Below are positions 11,901 to 26,300 of a stretch of DNA of 64,000 bases, piece after piece. The DNA is from Membranipora membranacea (lineage: Eukaryota > Bryozoa > Gymnolaemata > Cheilostomatida > Membraniporidae), in assembly GCA_914767715.1 (NCBI GenBank), contig OU612068.1, positions 12,894,001 to 12,958,000 of the forward strand, given 5' to 3'. The notes under the pieces were generated by a model. That model did no database searches. It saw only the letters and a program-made list of their open reading frames with translations, and was not told the origin of the DNA. Each line of letters opens with the position of its first letter. The stretch's first letter is position 1. The translations under genes were made by a program, and so were the position numbers.

Positions 11901-13300
11901 CGTTTGGCTCTGCGGCTTTTCACTCTCCGTCAGCGTCCGTTTTAATTAGGGTCACTTTTGCTAAAAAAAAACATGCCAAACGGCAGCATTGAAAAATAAA
12001 AACTCTGTTGGATTCTTATCAAACTCCGACCAGTTCAAGCTCTTATTGGCCTCATTCAAACTGCAGAATATTGGAATCCTCTGATTAACTGGTGGGTCAT
12101 AACGCTGACTTGAAGTTTCAAAAATTATACCAATGGAGGGTATCACGGTTTTTTTTCGCCGAGATCAAAAAATAGATTCACTTCAAACCTACCTCATAGG
12201 GAGGAGCAACTCCTGCTCATCTCGAATCTGCAAACCGATTGGCTCTGCGGCTTTTCACTCTCCGTCAGCGTCCGTTTTAATTAGGGTCACTTTTGCTAAA
12301 AAAAAACATGCCAAACGGCAGCATTGAAAAATAAAAACTCTGTTGGATTCTTATCAAACTCCGACCAGTTCAAGCTCTTATTGGCCTCATTCAAACTGCA
12401 GAATATTGGAATCCTCTGATTAACTGGTGGGTCATAACGCTGACTTGAAGTTTCAAAAATTATACCAAGGGAGGGTATCACGGTTTTTTTTCGCCGAGAT
12501 CAAAAAATAGATTCACTTCAAACCTACCTCATAGGGAGGAGCAACTCCTGCTCATCTCGAATCTGCAAACCGTTTGGCTCTGCGGCTTTTCACTCTCCGT
12601 CAGCGTCCGTTTTAATTAGGGTCACTTTTGCTAAAAAAAAACATGCCAAACGGCAGCATTGAAAAATAAAAACTCTGTTGGATTCTTTTCAAACTCCGAC
12701 CAGTTCAAGCTCTTATTGGCCTCATTCAAACTGCAGAATATTGGAATCCTCTGATTAACTGGTGGGTCATAACGCTGACTTGAAGTTTCAAAAATTATAC
12801 CAAGGGAGGGTATCACGGTTTTTTTTCGCCGAGATCAAAAAATAGATTCACTTCAAACCTACCTCATAGGGAGGAGCAACTCCTGCTCATCTCGAATCTG
12901 CAAACCGTTTGGCTCTGCGGCTTTTCACTCTCCGTCAGCGTCCGTTTTAATTAGGGTCACTTTTGCTAAAAAAAAACATGCCAAACGGCAGCATTGAAAA
13001 ATAAAAACTCTGTTGGATTCTTATCAAACTCCGACCAGTTCAAGCTCTTATTGGCCTCATTCAAACTGCAGAATATTGGAATCCTCTGATTAACTGGTGG
13101 GTCATAACGCTGACTTGAAGTTTCAAAAATTATACCAAGGGAGGGTATCACGGTTTTTTTTCGCCGAGATCAAAAAATAGATTCACTTCAAACCTACCTC
13201 ATAGGGAGGAGCAACTCCTGCTCATCTCGAATCTGCAAACCGATTGGCTCTGCGACTTTTCACTCTCCGTCAGCGTCCGTTTTAATTAGGGTCACTTTTG
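8805..13300. repeat. Trimeric higher-order repeat, 1,005-bp period
   Basis: The rare variant CGATTGGCTC (normally CGTTTGGCTC) begins at 9,221, 10,226, 11,231, 12,236 and 13,241, exactly 1,005 bp apart each time, with another at 7,211 (six units earlier). The TTTTTTATCGCC variant has its A at 8,805, 9,810 and 10,815, again 1,005 bp apart. CTCCAATCTG starts at 8,871 and 11,886, nine units apart. Together these define a three-monomer higher-order unit repeated about four times. The members within a trimer remain very similar, so the trimer is young or partly re-homogenised. Confidence 0.87.
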
Positions 13301-16300
13301 CTAAAAAAAAACATGCCAAACGGCAGCATTGAAAAATAAAAACTCTGTTGGATGCTTATCAAACTCCAACCAGTTCAAGCTCTTATTGGCCTCATTCAAA
13401 CTGCAGAATATTGGAATCCTCTGATTAACTGGTGGGTCATAACGCTGACTTGAAGTTTCAAAAATTATACCAAGGGAGGGTATCACGGTTTTTTTTCGCC
13501 GAGATCAAAAAATAGATTCACTTCAAACCTACCTCATAGGGAGGAGCAACTCCTGCTCATCTCGAATCTGCAAACCGTTTGGCTCTGCGGCTTTTCACTC
13601 TCCGTCAGCGTCCGTTTTAATTAGGGTCACTTTTGCTTAAAAAAAACATGCCAAACGGCAGCATTGAAAAATAAAAACTCTGTTGGATTCTTATCAAACT
13701 CCGACCAGTTCAAGCTCTTATTGGCCTCATTCAAACTGCAGAATATTGGAATCCTCTGATTAACTGGTGGGTCATAACGCTGACTTCAAGTTTCAAAAAT
13801 TATACCAAGGGAGGGTATCACGGTTTTTTTTCGCCGAGATCAAAAAATTGATTCACTTCAAACCTACCTCATAGGGAGGAGCAACTCCTGCTCATCTCGA
13901 ATCTGCAAACCGTTTGGCTCTGCGGCTTTTCACTCTCCGTCAGCGTCCGTTTTAATTAGGGTCACTTTTGCTTAAAAAAAACATGCCAAACGGCAGCATT
14001 GAAAAATAAAAACTCTGTTGGATTCTTATCAAACTCCAACCAGTTCAAGCTCTTATTGGCCTCATTCAAACTGCAGAATATTGGAATCCTCTGATTAACT
14101 GGTGGGTCATAACGCTGACTTGAAGTTTCAAAAATTATACCAAGGGAGGGTATCACGGTTTTTTTTCGCCGAGATCAAAAAATAGATTCACTTCAAACCT
14201 ACCTCATAGGGAGGAGCAACTCCTGCTCATCTCGAATCTGCAAACCGTTTGGCTCTGCGGCTTTTCACTCTCCGTCAGCGTCCGTTTTAATTAGGGTCAC
14301 TTTTGCTTAAAAAAAACATGCCAAACGGCAGCATTGAAAAATAAAAACTCTGTTGGATTCTTATCAAACTCCGACCAGTTCAAGCTCTTATTGGCCTCAT
14401 TCAAACTGCAGAATATTGGAATCCTCTGATTAACTGGTGGGTCATAACGCTGACTTGAAGTTTCAAAAATTATACCAAGGGAGGGTATCACGGTTTTTTT
14501 TCGCCGAGATCAAAAAATAGATTCACTTCAAACCTACCTCATAGGGAGGAGCAACTCCTGCTCATCTCGAATCTGCAAACCGTTTGGCTCTGCGGCTTTT
14601 CACTCTCCGTCAGCGTCCGTTTTAATTAGGGTCACTTTTGCTAAAAAAAAACATGCCAAACGGCAGCATTGAAAAATAAAAACTCTGTTGGATTCTTATC
14701 AAACTCCGACCAGTTCAAGCTCTTATTGGCCTCATTCAAACTGCAGAATATTGGAATCCTCTGATTAACTGGTGGGTCATAACGCTGACTTGAAGTTTCA
14801 AAAATTATACCAAGGGAGGGTATCACGGTTTTTTTTCGCCGAGATCAAAAAATAGATTCACTTCAAACCTACCTCATAGGGAGGAGCAACTCCTGCTCAT
14901 CTCGAATCTGCAAACCGTTTAGCACTGCGGCTTTTCACTCTCCGTCAGAGTCCGTTTTAATTAGGGTCACTTTTGCTTAAAAAAAACATGCCAAAGGGCA
15001 GCATTGAAAAATAAAAACTCTGTTGGATTCTTATCAAACTCCGACCAGTTCAAGCTCTTATTGGCCTCATTCAAACTGCAGAATATTGGAATCCTCTGAT
15101 TAACTGGTGGGTCATAACGCTGACTTGAAGTTTCAAAAATTATACCAAGGGAGGGTATCACGGTTTTTTTTCGCCGAGATCAAAAAATAGATTCACTTCA
15201 AACCTACCTCATAGGGAGGAGCAACTCCTGCTCATCTCGAATCTGCAAACCGTTTGGCTCTGCGGCTTATCACTCTCCGTCAGCGTCCGTTTTAATTAGG
15301 GTCACTTTTGCTAAAAAAAAACATGCCAAACGGCAGCATTGAAAAATAAAAACTCTGTTGGATTCTTATCAAACTCCGACCAGTTCAAGCTCTTATTGGC
15401 CTCATTCAAACTGCAGAATATTGGAATCCTCTGATTAACTGGTGGGTCATAACGCTGACTTGAAGTTTCAAAAATTATACCAAGGGAGGGTATCACGGTT
15501 TTTTTTCGCCGAGATCAAAAAATAGATTCACTTCAAACCTACCTCATAGGGAGGAGCAACTCCTGCTCATCTCGAATCTGCAAACCGTTTGGCTCTGCGG
15601 CTTTTCACTCTCCGTCAGCGTCCGTTTTAATTAGGGTCACTTTTGCTAAAAAAAAACATGCCAAACGGCAGCATTGAAAAATAAAAACTCTGTTGGATTC
15701 TTATCAAACTCCGACCAGTTCAAGCTCTTATTGGCCTCATTCAAACTGCAGAATATTGGAATCCTCTGATTAACTGGTGGGTCATAACGCTGACTTGAAG
15801 TTTCAAAAATTATACCAAGGGAGGGTATCACGGTTTTTTTTCGCCGAGATCAAAAAATAGATTCACTTCAAACCTACCTCATAGGGAGGAGCAACTCCTG
15901 CTCATCTCGAATCTGCAAACCGTTTGGCTCTGCGGCTTTTCACTCTCCGTCAGCGTCCGTTTTAATAAGGGTCACTTTTGCTTAAAAAAAACATGCCAAA
16001 CGGCAGCATTGAAAAATAAAAACTCTGTTGGATTCTTATCAAACTCCGACCAGTTCAAGCTCTTATTGGCCTCATTCAAACTGCAGAATATTGGAATCCT
16101 CTGATTAACTGGTGGGTCATAACGCTGACTTGAAGTTTCAAAAATTATACCAAGGGAGGGTATCACGGTTTTTTTTCGCCGAGATCAAAAAATAGATTCA
16201 CTTCAAACCTACCTCATAGGGAGGAGCAACTCCTGCTCATCTCGAATCTGCAAACCGTTTGGCTCTGCGGCTTTTCACTCTCCGTCAGCGTCCGTTTTAA

Positions 16301-16315
16301 TTAGGGTCACTTTTG
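13301..16315. repeat. Sub-array with GCTTAAAA and CTCCAACC variants
   Basis: Several units here carry GCTTAAAAAAAAC in place of GCTAAAAAAAAAC (starting at 13,635, 13,970, 14,305, 14,975, 15,980; one more at 18,325). CTCCAACC in place of CTCCGACC appears in the units near 13,370 and 14,035. These private variants are essentially absent beyond 18.5 kb, so this stretch is a distinct amplification layer between the trimeric zone and the homogenised right side. Confidence 0.82.
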
Positions 16316-17320
16316 CTAAAAAAAAACATGCCAAACGGCAGCATTGAAAAATAAAAACTCTGTTGGATTCTTATCAAACTCCAACCAGTTCAAGCTCTTA
16401 TTGGCCTCATTCAAACTGCGGAATATTGGAATCCTCTGATTAACTGGTGGGTCATAACGCTGACTTGAAGTTTCAAAAATTATACCAAGGGAGGGTATCC
16501 CTTTTTTTTTTCGCCGAGATCAAAAAATAGATTCACTTCAAACCTACCTCATAGGGAGGAGCAACTCCTGCTCATCTCGAATCTGCAAACCGTTTGGCTC
16601 TGCGGCTTTTCACTCTCCGTCAGCGTCCGTTTTAATTAGGGTCACTTTTGCTAAAAAAAAACATGCCAAACGGCAGCATTGAAAAATAAAAACTCTGTTG
16701 GATTCTTATCAAACTCCGACCAGTTCAAGCTCTTATTGGCCTCATTCAAACTGCAGAATATTGGAATCCTCTGATTAACTGGTGGGTCATAACGCTGACT
16801 TGAAGTTTCAAAAATTATACCAAGGGAGGGTATCACGGTTTTTTTTCGCCGAGATCAAAAAATAGATTCACTTCATACCTACCTCATAGGGAGGAGCAAC
16901 TCCTGCTCATCTCGAATCTGCAAACCGATTGGCTCTGCAACTTTTCACTCTCCGTCAGCGTCCGTTTTAATTAGGGTCACTTTTGCTAAAAAAAAACATG
17001 CCAAACGGCAGCATTGAAAAATAAAAACTCTGTTGGATTCTTATCAAACTCCAACCAGTTCAAGCTCTTATTGGCCTTATTCAAACTGCAGAATATTGGA
17101 ATCCTCTGATTAACTGGTGGGTCATAACGCTGACTTGAAGTTTCAAAAATTATACCAAGGGAGGGTATCACGGTTTTTTTTCGCCGAGATCAAAAAATAG
17201 ATTCACTTCAAACCTACCTCATAGGGAGGAGCAACTCCTGCTCATCTCGAATCTGCAAACCGTTTGGCTCTGCGGCTTTTCACTCTCCGTCAGCGTCCGT
17301 TTTAATTAGGGTCACTTTTG
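16316..17320. repeat. Three-monomer tandem duplication, copy 1
   Basis: This 1,005-bp segment carries a run of rare variants that reappears 1,005 bp downstream: CCAACC at 16,381, CTGCGGAATA near 16,418, TATCCCTTTT near 16,497, CTTCATACC near 16,873, CGATTGGCTC at 16,926 with TGCAACTTTT after it, CCAACC again near 17,051, and GGCCTTATTC near 17,073. The exact boundaries cannot be set by eye because flanking monomers are nearly identical. Confidence 0.93.
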
Positions 17321-18325
17321 CTAAAAAAAAACATGCCAAACGGCAGCATTGAAAAATAAAAACTCTGTTGGATTCTTATCAAACTCCAACCAGTTCAAGC
17401 TCTTATTGGCCTCATTCAAACTGCGGAATATTGGAATCCTCTGATTAACTGGTGGGTCATAACGCTGACTTGAAGTTTCAAAAATTATACCAAGGGAGGG
17501 TATCCCTTTTTTTTTTCGCCGAGATCAAAAAATAGATTCACTTCAAACCTACCTCATAGGGAGGAGCAACTCCTGCTCATCTCGAATCTGCAAACCGTTT
17601 GGCTCTGCGGCTTTTCACTCTCCGTCAGCGTCCGTTTTAATTAGGGTCACTTTTGCTAAAAAAAAACATGCCAAACGGCAGCATTGAAAAATAAAAACTC
17701 TGTTGGATTCTTATCAAACTCCGACCAGTTCAAGCTCTTATTGGCCTCATTCAAACTGCAGAATATTGGAATCCTCTGATTAACTGGTGGGTCATAACGC
17801 TGACTTGAAGTTTCAAAAATTATACCAAGGGAGGGTATCACGGTTTTTTTTCGCCGAGATCAAAAAATAGATTCACTTCATACCTACCTCATAGGGAGGA
17901 GCAACTCCTGCTCATCTCGAATCTGCAAACCGATTGGCTCTGCAACTTTTCACTCTCCGTCAGCGTCCGTTTTAATTAGGGTCACTTTTGCTAAAAAAAA
18001 ACATGCCAAACGGCAGCATTGAAAAATAAAAACTCTGTTGGATTCTTATCAAACTCCAACCAGTTCAAGCTCTTATTGGCCTTATTCAAACTGCAGAATA
18101 TTGGAATCCTCTGATTAACTGGTGGGTCATAACGCTGACTTGAAGTTTCAAAAATTATACCAAGGGAGGGTATCACAGTTTTTTTTCGCCGAGATCAAAA
18201 AATAGATTCACTTCAAACCTACCTCATAGGGAGGAGCAACTCCTGCTCATCTCGAATCTGCAAACCGTTTGGCTCTGCGGCTTTTCACTCTCCGTCAGCG
18301 TCCGTTTTAATTAGGGTCACTTTTG
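17321..18325. repeat. Three-monomer tandem duplication, copy 2
   Basis: All seven marker variants of the preceding 1,005-bp segment recur at +1,005 bp (for example CCAACC at 17,386, TATCCCTTTT near 17,502, CGATTGGCTC at 17,931, GGCCTTATTC near 18,078). Only private changes such as TATCACAGTT (A at 18,177) distinguish it. The low divergence makes this a recent event relative to the rest of the left half. Confidence 0.93.
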
Positions 18326-21300
18326 CTTAAAAAAAACATGCCAAACGGCAGCATTGAAAAATAAAAACTCTGTTGGATTCTTATCAAACTCTGACCAGTT
18401 CAAGCTCTTATTGGCCTCATTCAAACTGCAGAATATTGGAATCCTCTGATTAACTGGTGGGTCATAACGCTGACTTGAAGTTTCAAAAATTATACCAAGG
18501 GAGGGTATCACGGTTTTTTTTCGCCGAGATCAAAAAATAGATTCACTTCAAACCTACCTCATAGGGAGGAGCAACTCCTGCTCATCTCGAATCTGCAAAC
18601 CGTTTGGCTCTGCGGCTTTTCACTCTCCGTCAGCGTCCGTTTTAATTAGGGTCACTTTTGCTAAAAAAAAACATGCCAAACGGCAGCATTGAAAAATAAA
18701 AACTCTGTTGGATTCTTATCAAACTCCGACCAGTTCAAGCTCTTATTGGCTTCATTCAAACTGCAGAATATTGGAATCCTCTGATTAACTGGTGGGTCAT
18801 AACGCTGACTTGAAGTTTCAAAAATTATACCAAGGGAGGGTATCACGGTTTTTTTTCGCCGAGATCAAAAAATAGATTCACTTCAAACCTACCTCATAGG
18901 GAGGAGCAACTCCTGCTCATCTCGAATCTGCAAACCGTTTGGCTCTGCGGCTTTTCACTCTCCGTCAGCGTCCGTTTTAATTAGGGTCACTTTTGCTAAA
19001 AAAAAACATGCCAAACGGCAGCATTGAAAAATAAAAACTCTGTTGGATTCTTATCAAACTCCGACCAGTTCGAGCTCTTATTGGCCTCATTCAAACTGCA
19101 GAATATTGGAATCCTCTGATTAACTGGTGGGTCATAACGCTGACTTGAAGTTTCAAAAATTATACCAAGGGAGGGTATCACGGTTTTTTTTCGCCGAGAT
19201 CAAAAAATAGATTCACTTCAAACCTAACTCATAGGGAGGAGCAACTCCTGCTCATCTCGAATCTGCAAACCGTTTGGCTCTGCGGCTTTTCACTCTCCGT
19301 CAGGGTCCGTTTTAATTAGGGTCACTTTTGCTAAAAAAAAACATGCCAAACGGCAGCGTTGAAAAATAAAAACTCTGTTGGATTCTTATCAAACTCCGAC
19401 CAGTTCAAGCTCTTATTGGCCTCATTCAAACTGCAGAATATTGGAATCCTCTGATTAACTGGTGGGTCATAACGCTGACTTGAAGTTTCAAAAATTATAC
19501 CAAGGGAGGGTATCACGGTTTTTTTTCGCAGAGATCAAAAAATAGATTCACTTCAAACCTACCTCATAGGGAGGAGCAACTCCTGCTCATCTTGAATCTG
19601 CAAACCGTTTGGCTCTGCGGCTTTTCACTCTCCGTCAGCGTCCGTTTTAATTAGGGTCACTTTTGCTAAAAAAAAACATGCCAAACGGCAGCATTGAAAA
19701 ATAAAAACTCTGTTGGATTCTTATCAAACTCCGACCAGTTCAAGCTCTTATTGGCCTCATTCAAACTGCAGAATATTGGAATCCTCTGATTAACTGGTGG
19801 GTCATAACGCTGACTTGAAGTTTCAAAAATTATACCAAGGGAGGGTATCACGGTTTTTTTTCGCCGAGATCAAAAAATAGATTCACTTCAAACCTACCTC
19901 ATAGGGAGGAGCAACTCCTGCTCATCTCGAATCTGCAAACCGTTTGGCTCTGCGGCTTTTCACTCTCCGTCAGCGTCCGTTTTAATTAGGGTCACTTTTG
20001 CTAAAAAAAAACATGCCAAACGGCAGCATTGAAAAATAAAAACTCTGTTGGATTCTTATCAAACTCCGACCAGTTCAAGCTGTTATTGGCCTCATTCAAA
20101 CTGCAGAATATTGGAATCCTCTGATTAACTGGTGGGTCATAACGCTGACTTGAAGTTTCAAAAATTATACCAAGGGAGGGTATCACGGTTTTTTTTCGCA
20201 GAGATCAAAAAATAGATTCACTTCAAACCTACCTCATAGGGAGGAGCAACTCCTGCTCATCTTGAATCTGCAAACCGTTTGGCTCTGCGGCTTTTCACTC
20301 TCCGTCAGCGTCCGTTTTAATTAGGGTCACTTTTGCTAAAAAAAAACATGCCAAACGGCAGCATTGAAAAATAAAAACTCTGTTGGATTCTTATCAAACT
20401 CCGACCAGTTCAAGCTCTTATTGGCCTCATTCAAACTGCAGAATATTGGAATCCTCTGATTAACTGGTGGGTCATAACGCTGACTTGAAGTTTCAAAAAT
20501 TATACCAAGGGAGGGTATCACGGTTTTTTTTCGCCGAGATCAAAAAATAGATTCACTTCAAACTTACCTCATAGGGAGGAGCAACTCCTGCTCATCTCGA
20601 ATCTGCAAACCGTTTGGCTCTGCGGCTTTTCACTCTCCGTCAGCGTCCGTTTTAATTAGGGTCACTTTTGCTAAAAAAAAACATGCCAAACGGCAGCATT
20701 GAAAAATAAAAACTCTGTTGGATTCTTATCAAACTCCGACCAGTTCAAGCTCTTATTGGCCTCATTCAAACTGCAGAATATTGGAATCCTCTGATTAACT
20801 GGTGGGTCATAACGCTGACTTGAAGTTTCAAAAATTATACCAAGGGAGGGTATCACGGTTTTTTTTCGCCGAGATCAAAAAATTGATTCACTTCAAACCT
20901 ACCTCATAAGGAGGAGCAACTCCTGCTCATCTCGAATCTGCAAACCGTTTGGCTCTGCGGCTTTTCACTCTCCGTCAGCGTCCGTTTTAATTAGGGTCAC
21001 TTTTGCTAAAAAAAAACATGCCAAACGGCAGCATTGAAAAATAAAAACTCTGTTGGATTCATATCAAACTCCGACCAGTTCAAGCTCTTATTGGCCTCAT
21101 TCAAACTGCAGAATATTGGAATCCTCTGATTAACTGGTGGGTCATAACGCTGACTTGAAGTTTCAAAAATTATACCAAGGGAGGGTATCACGGTTTTTTT
21201 TCGCCGAGATCAAAAAATAGATTCACTTCAAACCTACCTCATAGGGAGGAGCAACTCCTGCTCATCTCGAATCTGCAAACCGTTTGGCTCTGCGGCTTTT

Positions 21301-23350
21301 CACTCTCCGTCAGCGTCCGTTTTAATTAGGGTCACTTTTGCTAAAAAAAAACATGCCAAACGGCAGCATTGAAAAATAAAAACTCTGTTGGATTCTTATC
21401 AAACTCCGACCAGTTCAAGCTCTTATTGGCCTCATTCAAACTGCAGAATATTGGAATCCTCTGATTAACTGGTGGGTCATAACGCTGACTTGAAGTTTCA
21501 AAAATTATACCAAGGGAGGGTATCACGGTTTTTTTTCGCAGAGATCAAAAAATAGATTCACTTCAAACCTACCTCATAGGGAGGAGCAACTCCTGCTCAT
21601 CTCGAATCTGCAAACCGTTTGGCTCTGCGGCTTTTCACTCTCCGTCAGCGTCCGTTTTAATTAGGGTCACTTTTGCTAAAAAAAAACATGCCAAACGGCA
21701 GCATTGAAAAATAAAAACTCTGTTGGATTCTTATCAAACTCCGACCAGTTCAAGCTCTTATTGGCCTCATTCAAACTGCAGAATATTGGAATCCTCTGAT
21801 TAACTGGTGGGTCATAACGCTGACTTGAAGTTTCAAAAATTATACCAAGGGAGGGTATCACGGTTTTTTTTCGCCGAGATCAAAAAATAGATTCACTTCA
21901 AACCTACCTCATAGGGAGGAGCAACTCCTGCTCATCTCGAATCTGCAAACCGTTTGGCTCTGCGGCTTTTCACTCTCCGTCAGCGTCCGTTTTAATTAGG
22001 GTCACTTTTGCTAAAAAAAAACATGCCAAACGGCAGCATTGAAAAATAAAAACTCTGTTGGATTCTTATCAAACTCCGACCAGTTCAAGCCCTTATTGGC
22101 CTCATTCAAACTGCAGAATATTGGAATCCTCTGATTAACTGGTGGGTCATAACGCTGACTTGAAGTTTCAAAAATTATACCAAGGGAGGGTATCACGGTT
22201 TTTTTTCGCCGAGATCAAAAAATAGATTCACTTCAAACCTACCCCATAGGGAGGAGCAACTCCTGCTCATCTCGAATCTGCAAACCGTTTGGCTCTGCGG
22301 CTTTTCACTCTCCGTCAGCGTCCGTTTTAATTAGGGTCACTTTTGCTAAAAAAAAACATGCCAAACGGCAGCATTGAAAAATAAAAACTCTGTTGGATTC
22401 TTATCAAACTCCGACCAGTTCAAGCTCTTATTGGCCTCATTCAAACTGCAGAATATTGGAATCCTCTGATTAACTGGTGGGTCATAACGCTGACTTGAAG
22501 TTTCAAAAATTATACCAAGGGAGGGTATCACGGTTTTTTTTCGCCGAGATCAAAAAATTGATTCACTTCAAACCTACCTCATAGGGAGGAGCAACTCCTG
22601 CTCATCTCGAATCTGCAAACCGTTTGGCTCTGCGGCTTTTCACTCTCCGTCAGCGTCCGTTTTAATTAGGGTCACTTTTGCTAAAAAAAAACATGCCAAA
22701 CGGCAGCATTGAAAAATAAAAACTCTGTTGGATTCTTATCAAACTCCGACCAGTTCAAGCTCTTATTGGCCTCATTCAAACTGCAGAATATTGGAATCCT
22801 CTGATTAACTGGTGGGTCATAACGCTGACTTGAAGTTTCAAAAATTATACCAAGGGAGGGTATCACGGTTTTTTTTCGCCGAGATCAAAAAATAGATTCA
22901 CTTCAAACCTACCTCATAGGGAGGAGCAACTCCTGCTCATCTCGAATCTGCAAACCGTTTGGCTCTGCGGCTTTTCACTCTCCGTCAGCGTCCGTTTTAA
23001 TTAGGGTCACTTTTGCTAAAAAAAAACATGCCAAACGGCAGCATTGAAAAATAAAAACTCTGTTGGATTCTTATCAAACTCCGACCAGTTCAAGCTCTTA
23101 TTGGCCTCATTCAAACTGCAGAATATTGGAATCCTCTGATTAACTGGTGGGTCATAACGCTGACTTGAAGTTTCAAAAATTATACCAAGGGAGGGTATCA
23201 CGGTTTTTTTTCGCCGAGATCAAAAAATAGATTCACTTCAAACCTACCTCATAGGGAGGAGCAACTCCTGCTCATCTCGAATCTGCAAACCGTTTGGCTC
23301 TGCGGCTTTTCACTCTCCGTCAGCGTCCGTTTTAATTAGGGTCACTTTTG

Positions 23351-26300
23351 CTAAAAAAAAACATGCCAAACGGCAGCATTGAAAAATAAAATCTCTGTTG
23401 GATTCTTATCAAACTCCGACCAGTTCAAGCCCTTATTGGCCTCATTCAAACTGCAGAATATTGGAATCCTCTGATTAACTGGTGGGTCATAACGCTGACT
23501 TGAAGTTTCAAAAATTATACCAAGGGAGGGTATCACGGTTTTTTTTCGCCGAGATCAAAAAATAGATTCACTTCAAACCTACCTCATAGGGAGGAGCAAC
23601 TCCTGCTCATCTCGAATCTGCAAACCGTTTGGCTCTGCGGCTTTTCACTCTCCGTCAGCGTCCGTTTTAATTAGGGTCACTTTTGCTAAAAAAAAACATG
23701 CCAAACGGCAGCATTGAAAAATAAAAACTCTGTTGGATTCTTATCAAACTCCGACCAGTTCAAGCTCTTATTGGCCTCATTCAAACTGCAGAATATTGGA
23801 ATCCTCTGATTAACTGGTGGGTCATAACGCTGACTTGAAGTTTCAAAAATTATACCAAGGGAGGGTATCACGGTTTTTTTTCGCCGAGATCAAAAAATAG
23901 ATTCACTTCAAACCTACCTCATAGGGAGGAGCAACTCCTGCTCATCTCGAATCTGCAAACCGTTTGGCTCTGCGGCTTTTCACTCTCCGTCAGGGTCCGT
24001 TTTAATTAGGGTCACTTTTGCTAAAAAAAAACATGCCAAACGGCAGCATTGAAAAATAAAAACTCTGTTGGATTCTTATCAAACTCCGACCAGTTCAAGC
24101 TCTTATTGGCCTCATTCAAACTGCAGAATATTGGAATCCTCTGATTAACTGGTGGGTCATAACGCTGACTTGAAGTTTCAAAAATTATACCAAGGGAGGG
24201 TATCACGGTTTTTTTTCGCAGAGATCAAAATATAGATTCACTTCAAACCTACCTCATAGGGAGGAGCAACTCCTGCTCATCTTGAATCCGCAAACCGTTT
24301 GGCTCTGCGGCTTTTCACTCTCCGTCAGCGTCCGTTTTAATTAGGGTCACTTTTGCTAAAAAAAAACATGCCAAACGGCAGCATTGAAAAATAAAAACTC
24401 TGTTGGATTCTTATCAAACTCCGACCAGTTCAAGCTCTTATTGGCCTCATTCAAACTGCAGAATATTGGAATCCTCTGATTAACTGGTGGGTCATAACGC
24501 TGACTTGAAGTTTCAAAAATTATACCAAGGGAGGGTATCACGGTTTTTTTTCGCCGAGATCAAAAAATAGATTCACTTCAAACCTACCTCATAGGGAGGA
24601 GCAACTCCTGCTCATCTCGAATCTGCAAACCGTTTGGCTCTGCGGCTTTTCACTCTCCGTCAGCGTCCGTTTTAATTAGGGTCACTTTTGCTAAAAAAAA
24701 CCATGCCAAACGGCAGCATTGAAAAATAAAAACTCTGTTGGATTCTTATCAAACTCCGACCAGTTCAAGCTCTTATTGGCCTCATTCAAACTGCAGAATA
24801 TTGGAATCCTCTGATTAACTGGTGGGTCATAACGCTGACTTGAAGTTTCAAAAATTATACCAAGGGAGGGTATCACGGTTTTTTTTCGCCGAGATCAAAA
24901 AATAGATTCACTTCAAACCTACCTCATAGGGAGGAGCAACTCCTGCTCATCTCGAATCTGCAAACCGTTTGGCTCTGCGGCTTTTCACTCTCCGTCAGCG
25001 TCCGTTTTAATTAGGGTCACTTTTGCTAAAAAAAAACATGCCAAACGGCAGCATTGAAAAATAAAAACTCTGTTGGATTCTTATCAAACTCCGACCAGTT
25101 CAAGCTCTTATTGGCCTCATTCAAACTGCAGAATATTGGAATCCTCTGATTAACTGGTGGGTCATAACGCTGACTTGAAGTTTCAAAAATTATACCAAGG
25201 GAGGGTATCACGGTTTTTTTTCGCAGAGATCAAAAAATAGATTCACTTCAAACCTACCTCATAGGGAGGAGCAACTCCTGCTCATCTTGAATCTGCAAAC
25301 CGTTTGGCTCTGCGGCTTTTCACTCTCCGTCAGCGTCCGTTTTAATTAGGGTCACTTTTGCTAAAAAAAAACATGCCAAACGGCAGCATTGAAAAATAAA
25401 AACTCTGTTGGATTCTTATCAAACTCCGACCAGTTCAAGCTCTTATTGGCCTCATTCAAACTGCAGAATATTGGAATCCTCTGATTAACTGGTGGGTCAT
25501 AACGCTGACTTGAAGTTTCAAAAATTATACCAAGGGAGGGTATCACGGTTTTTTTTCGCCGAGATCAAAAAATAGATTCACTTCAAACCTACCTCATAGG
25601 GAGGAGCAACTCCTGCTCATCTCGAATCTGCAAACCGTTTGGCTCTGCGGCTTTTCACTCTCCGTCAGCGTCCGTTTTAATTAGGGTCACTTTTGCTAAA
25701 AAAAAACATGCCAAACGGCAGCATTGAAAAATAAAAACTCTGTTGGATTCTTATCAAACTCCGACCAGTTCAAGCTCTTATTGGCCTCATTCAAACTGCA
25801 GAATATTGGAATCCTCTGATTAACTGGTGGGTCATAACGCTGACTTGAAGTTTCAAAAATTATACCAAGGGAGGGTATCACGGTTTTTTTTCGCCGAGAT
25901 CAAAAAATTGATTCACTTCAAACCTACCTCATAGGGAGGAGCAACTCCTGCTCATTTCGAATCTGCAAACCGTTTGGCTCTGCGGCTTTTCACTCTCCGT
26001 CAGCGTCCGTTTTAGTTAGGGTCACTTTTGCTAAAAAAAAACATGCCAAACGGCAGCATTGAAAAATAAAAACTCTGTTGGATTCTTATCAAACTCCGAC
26101 CAGTTCAAGCTCTTATTGGCCTCATTCAAACTGCAGAATATTGGAGTCCTCTGATTAACTGGTGGGTCATAACGCTGACTTGAAGTTTCAAAAATTATAC
26201 CAAGGGAGGGTATCACGGTTTTTTTTCGCCGAGATCAAAAAATAGATTCACTTCAAACCTACCTCATAGGGAGGAGCAACTCCTGCTCATCTCGAATCTG

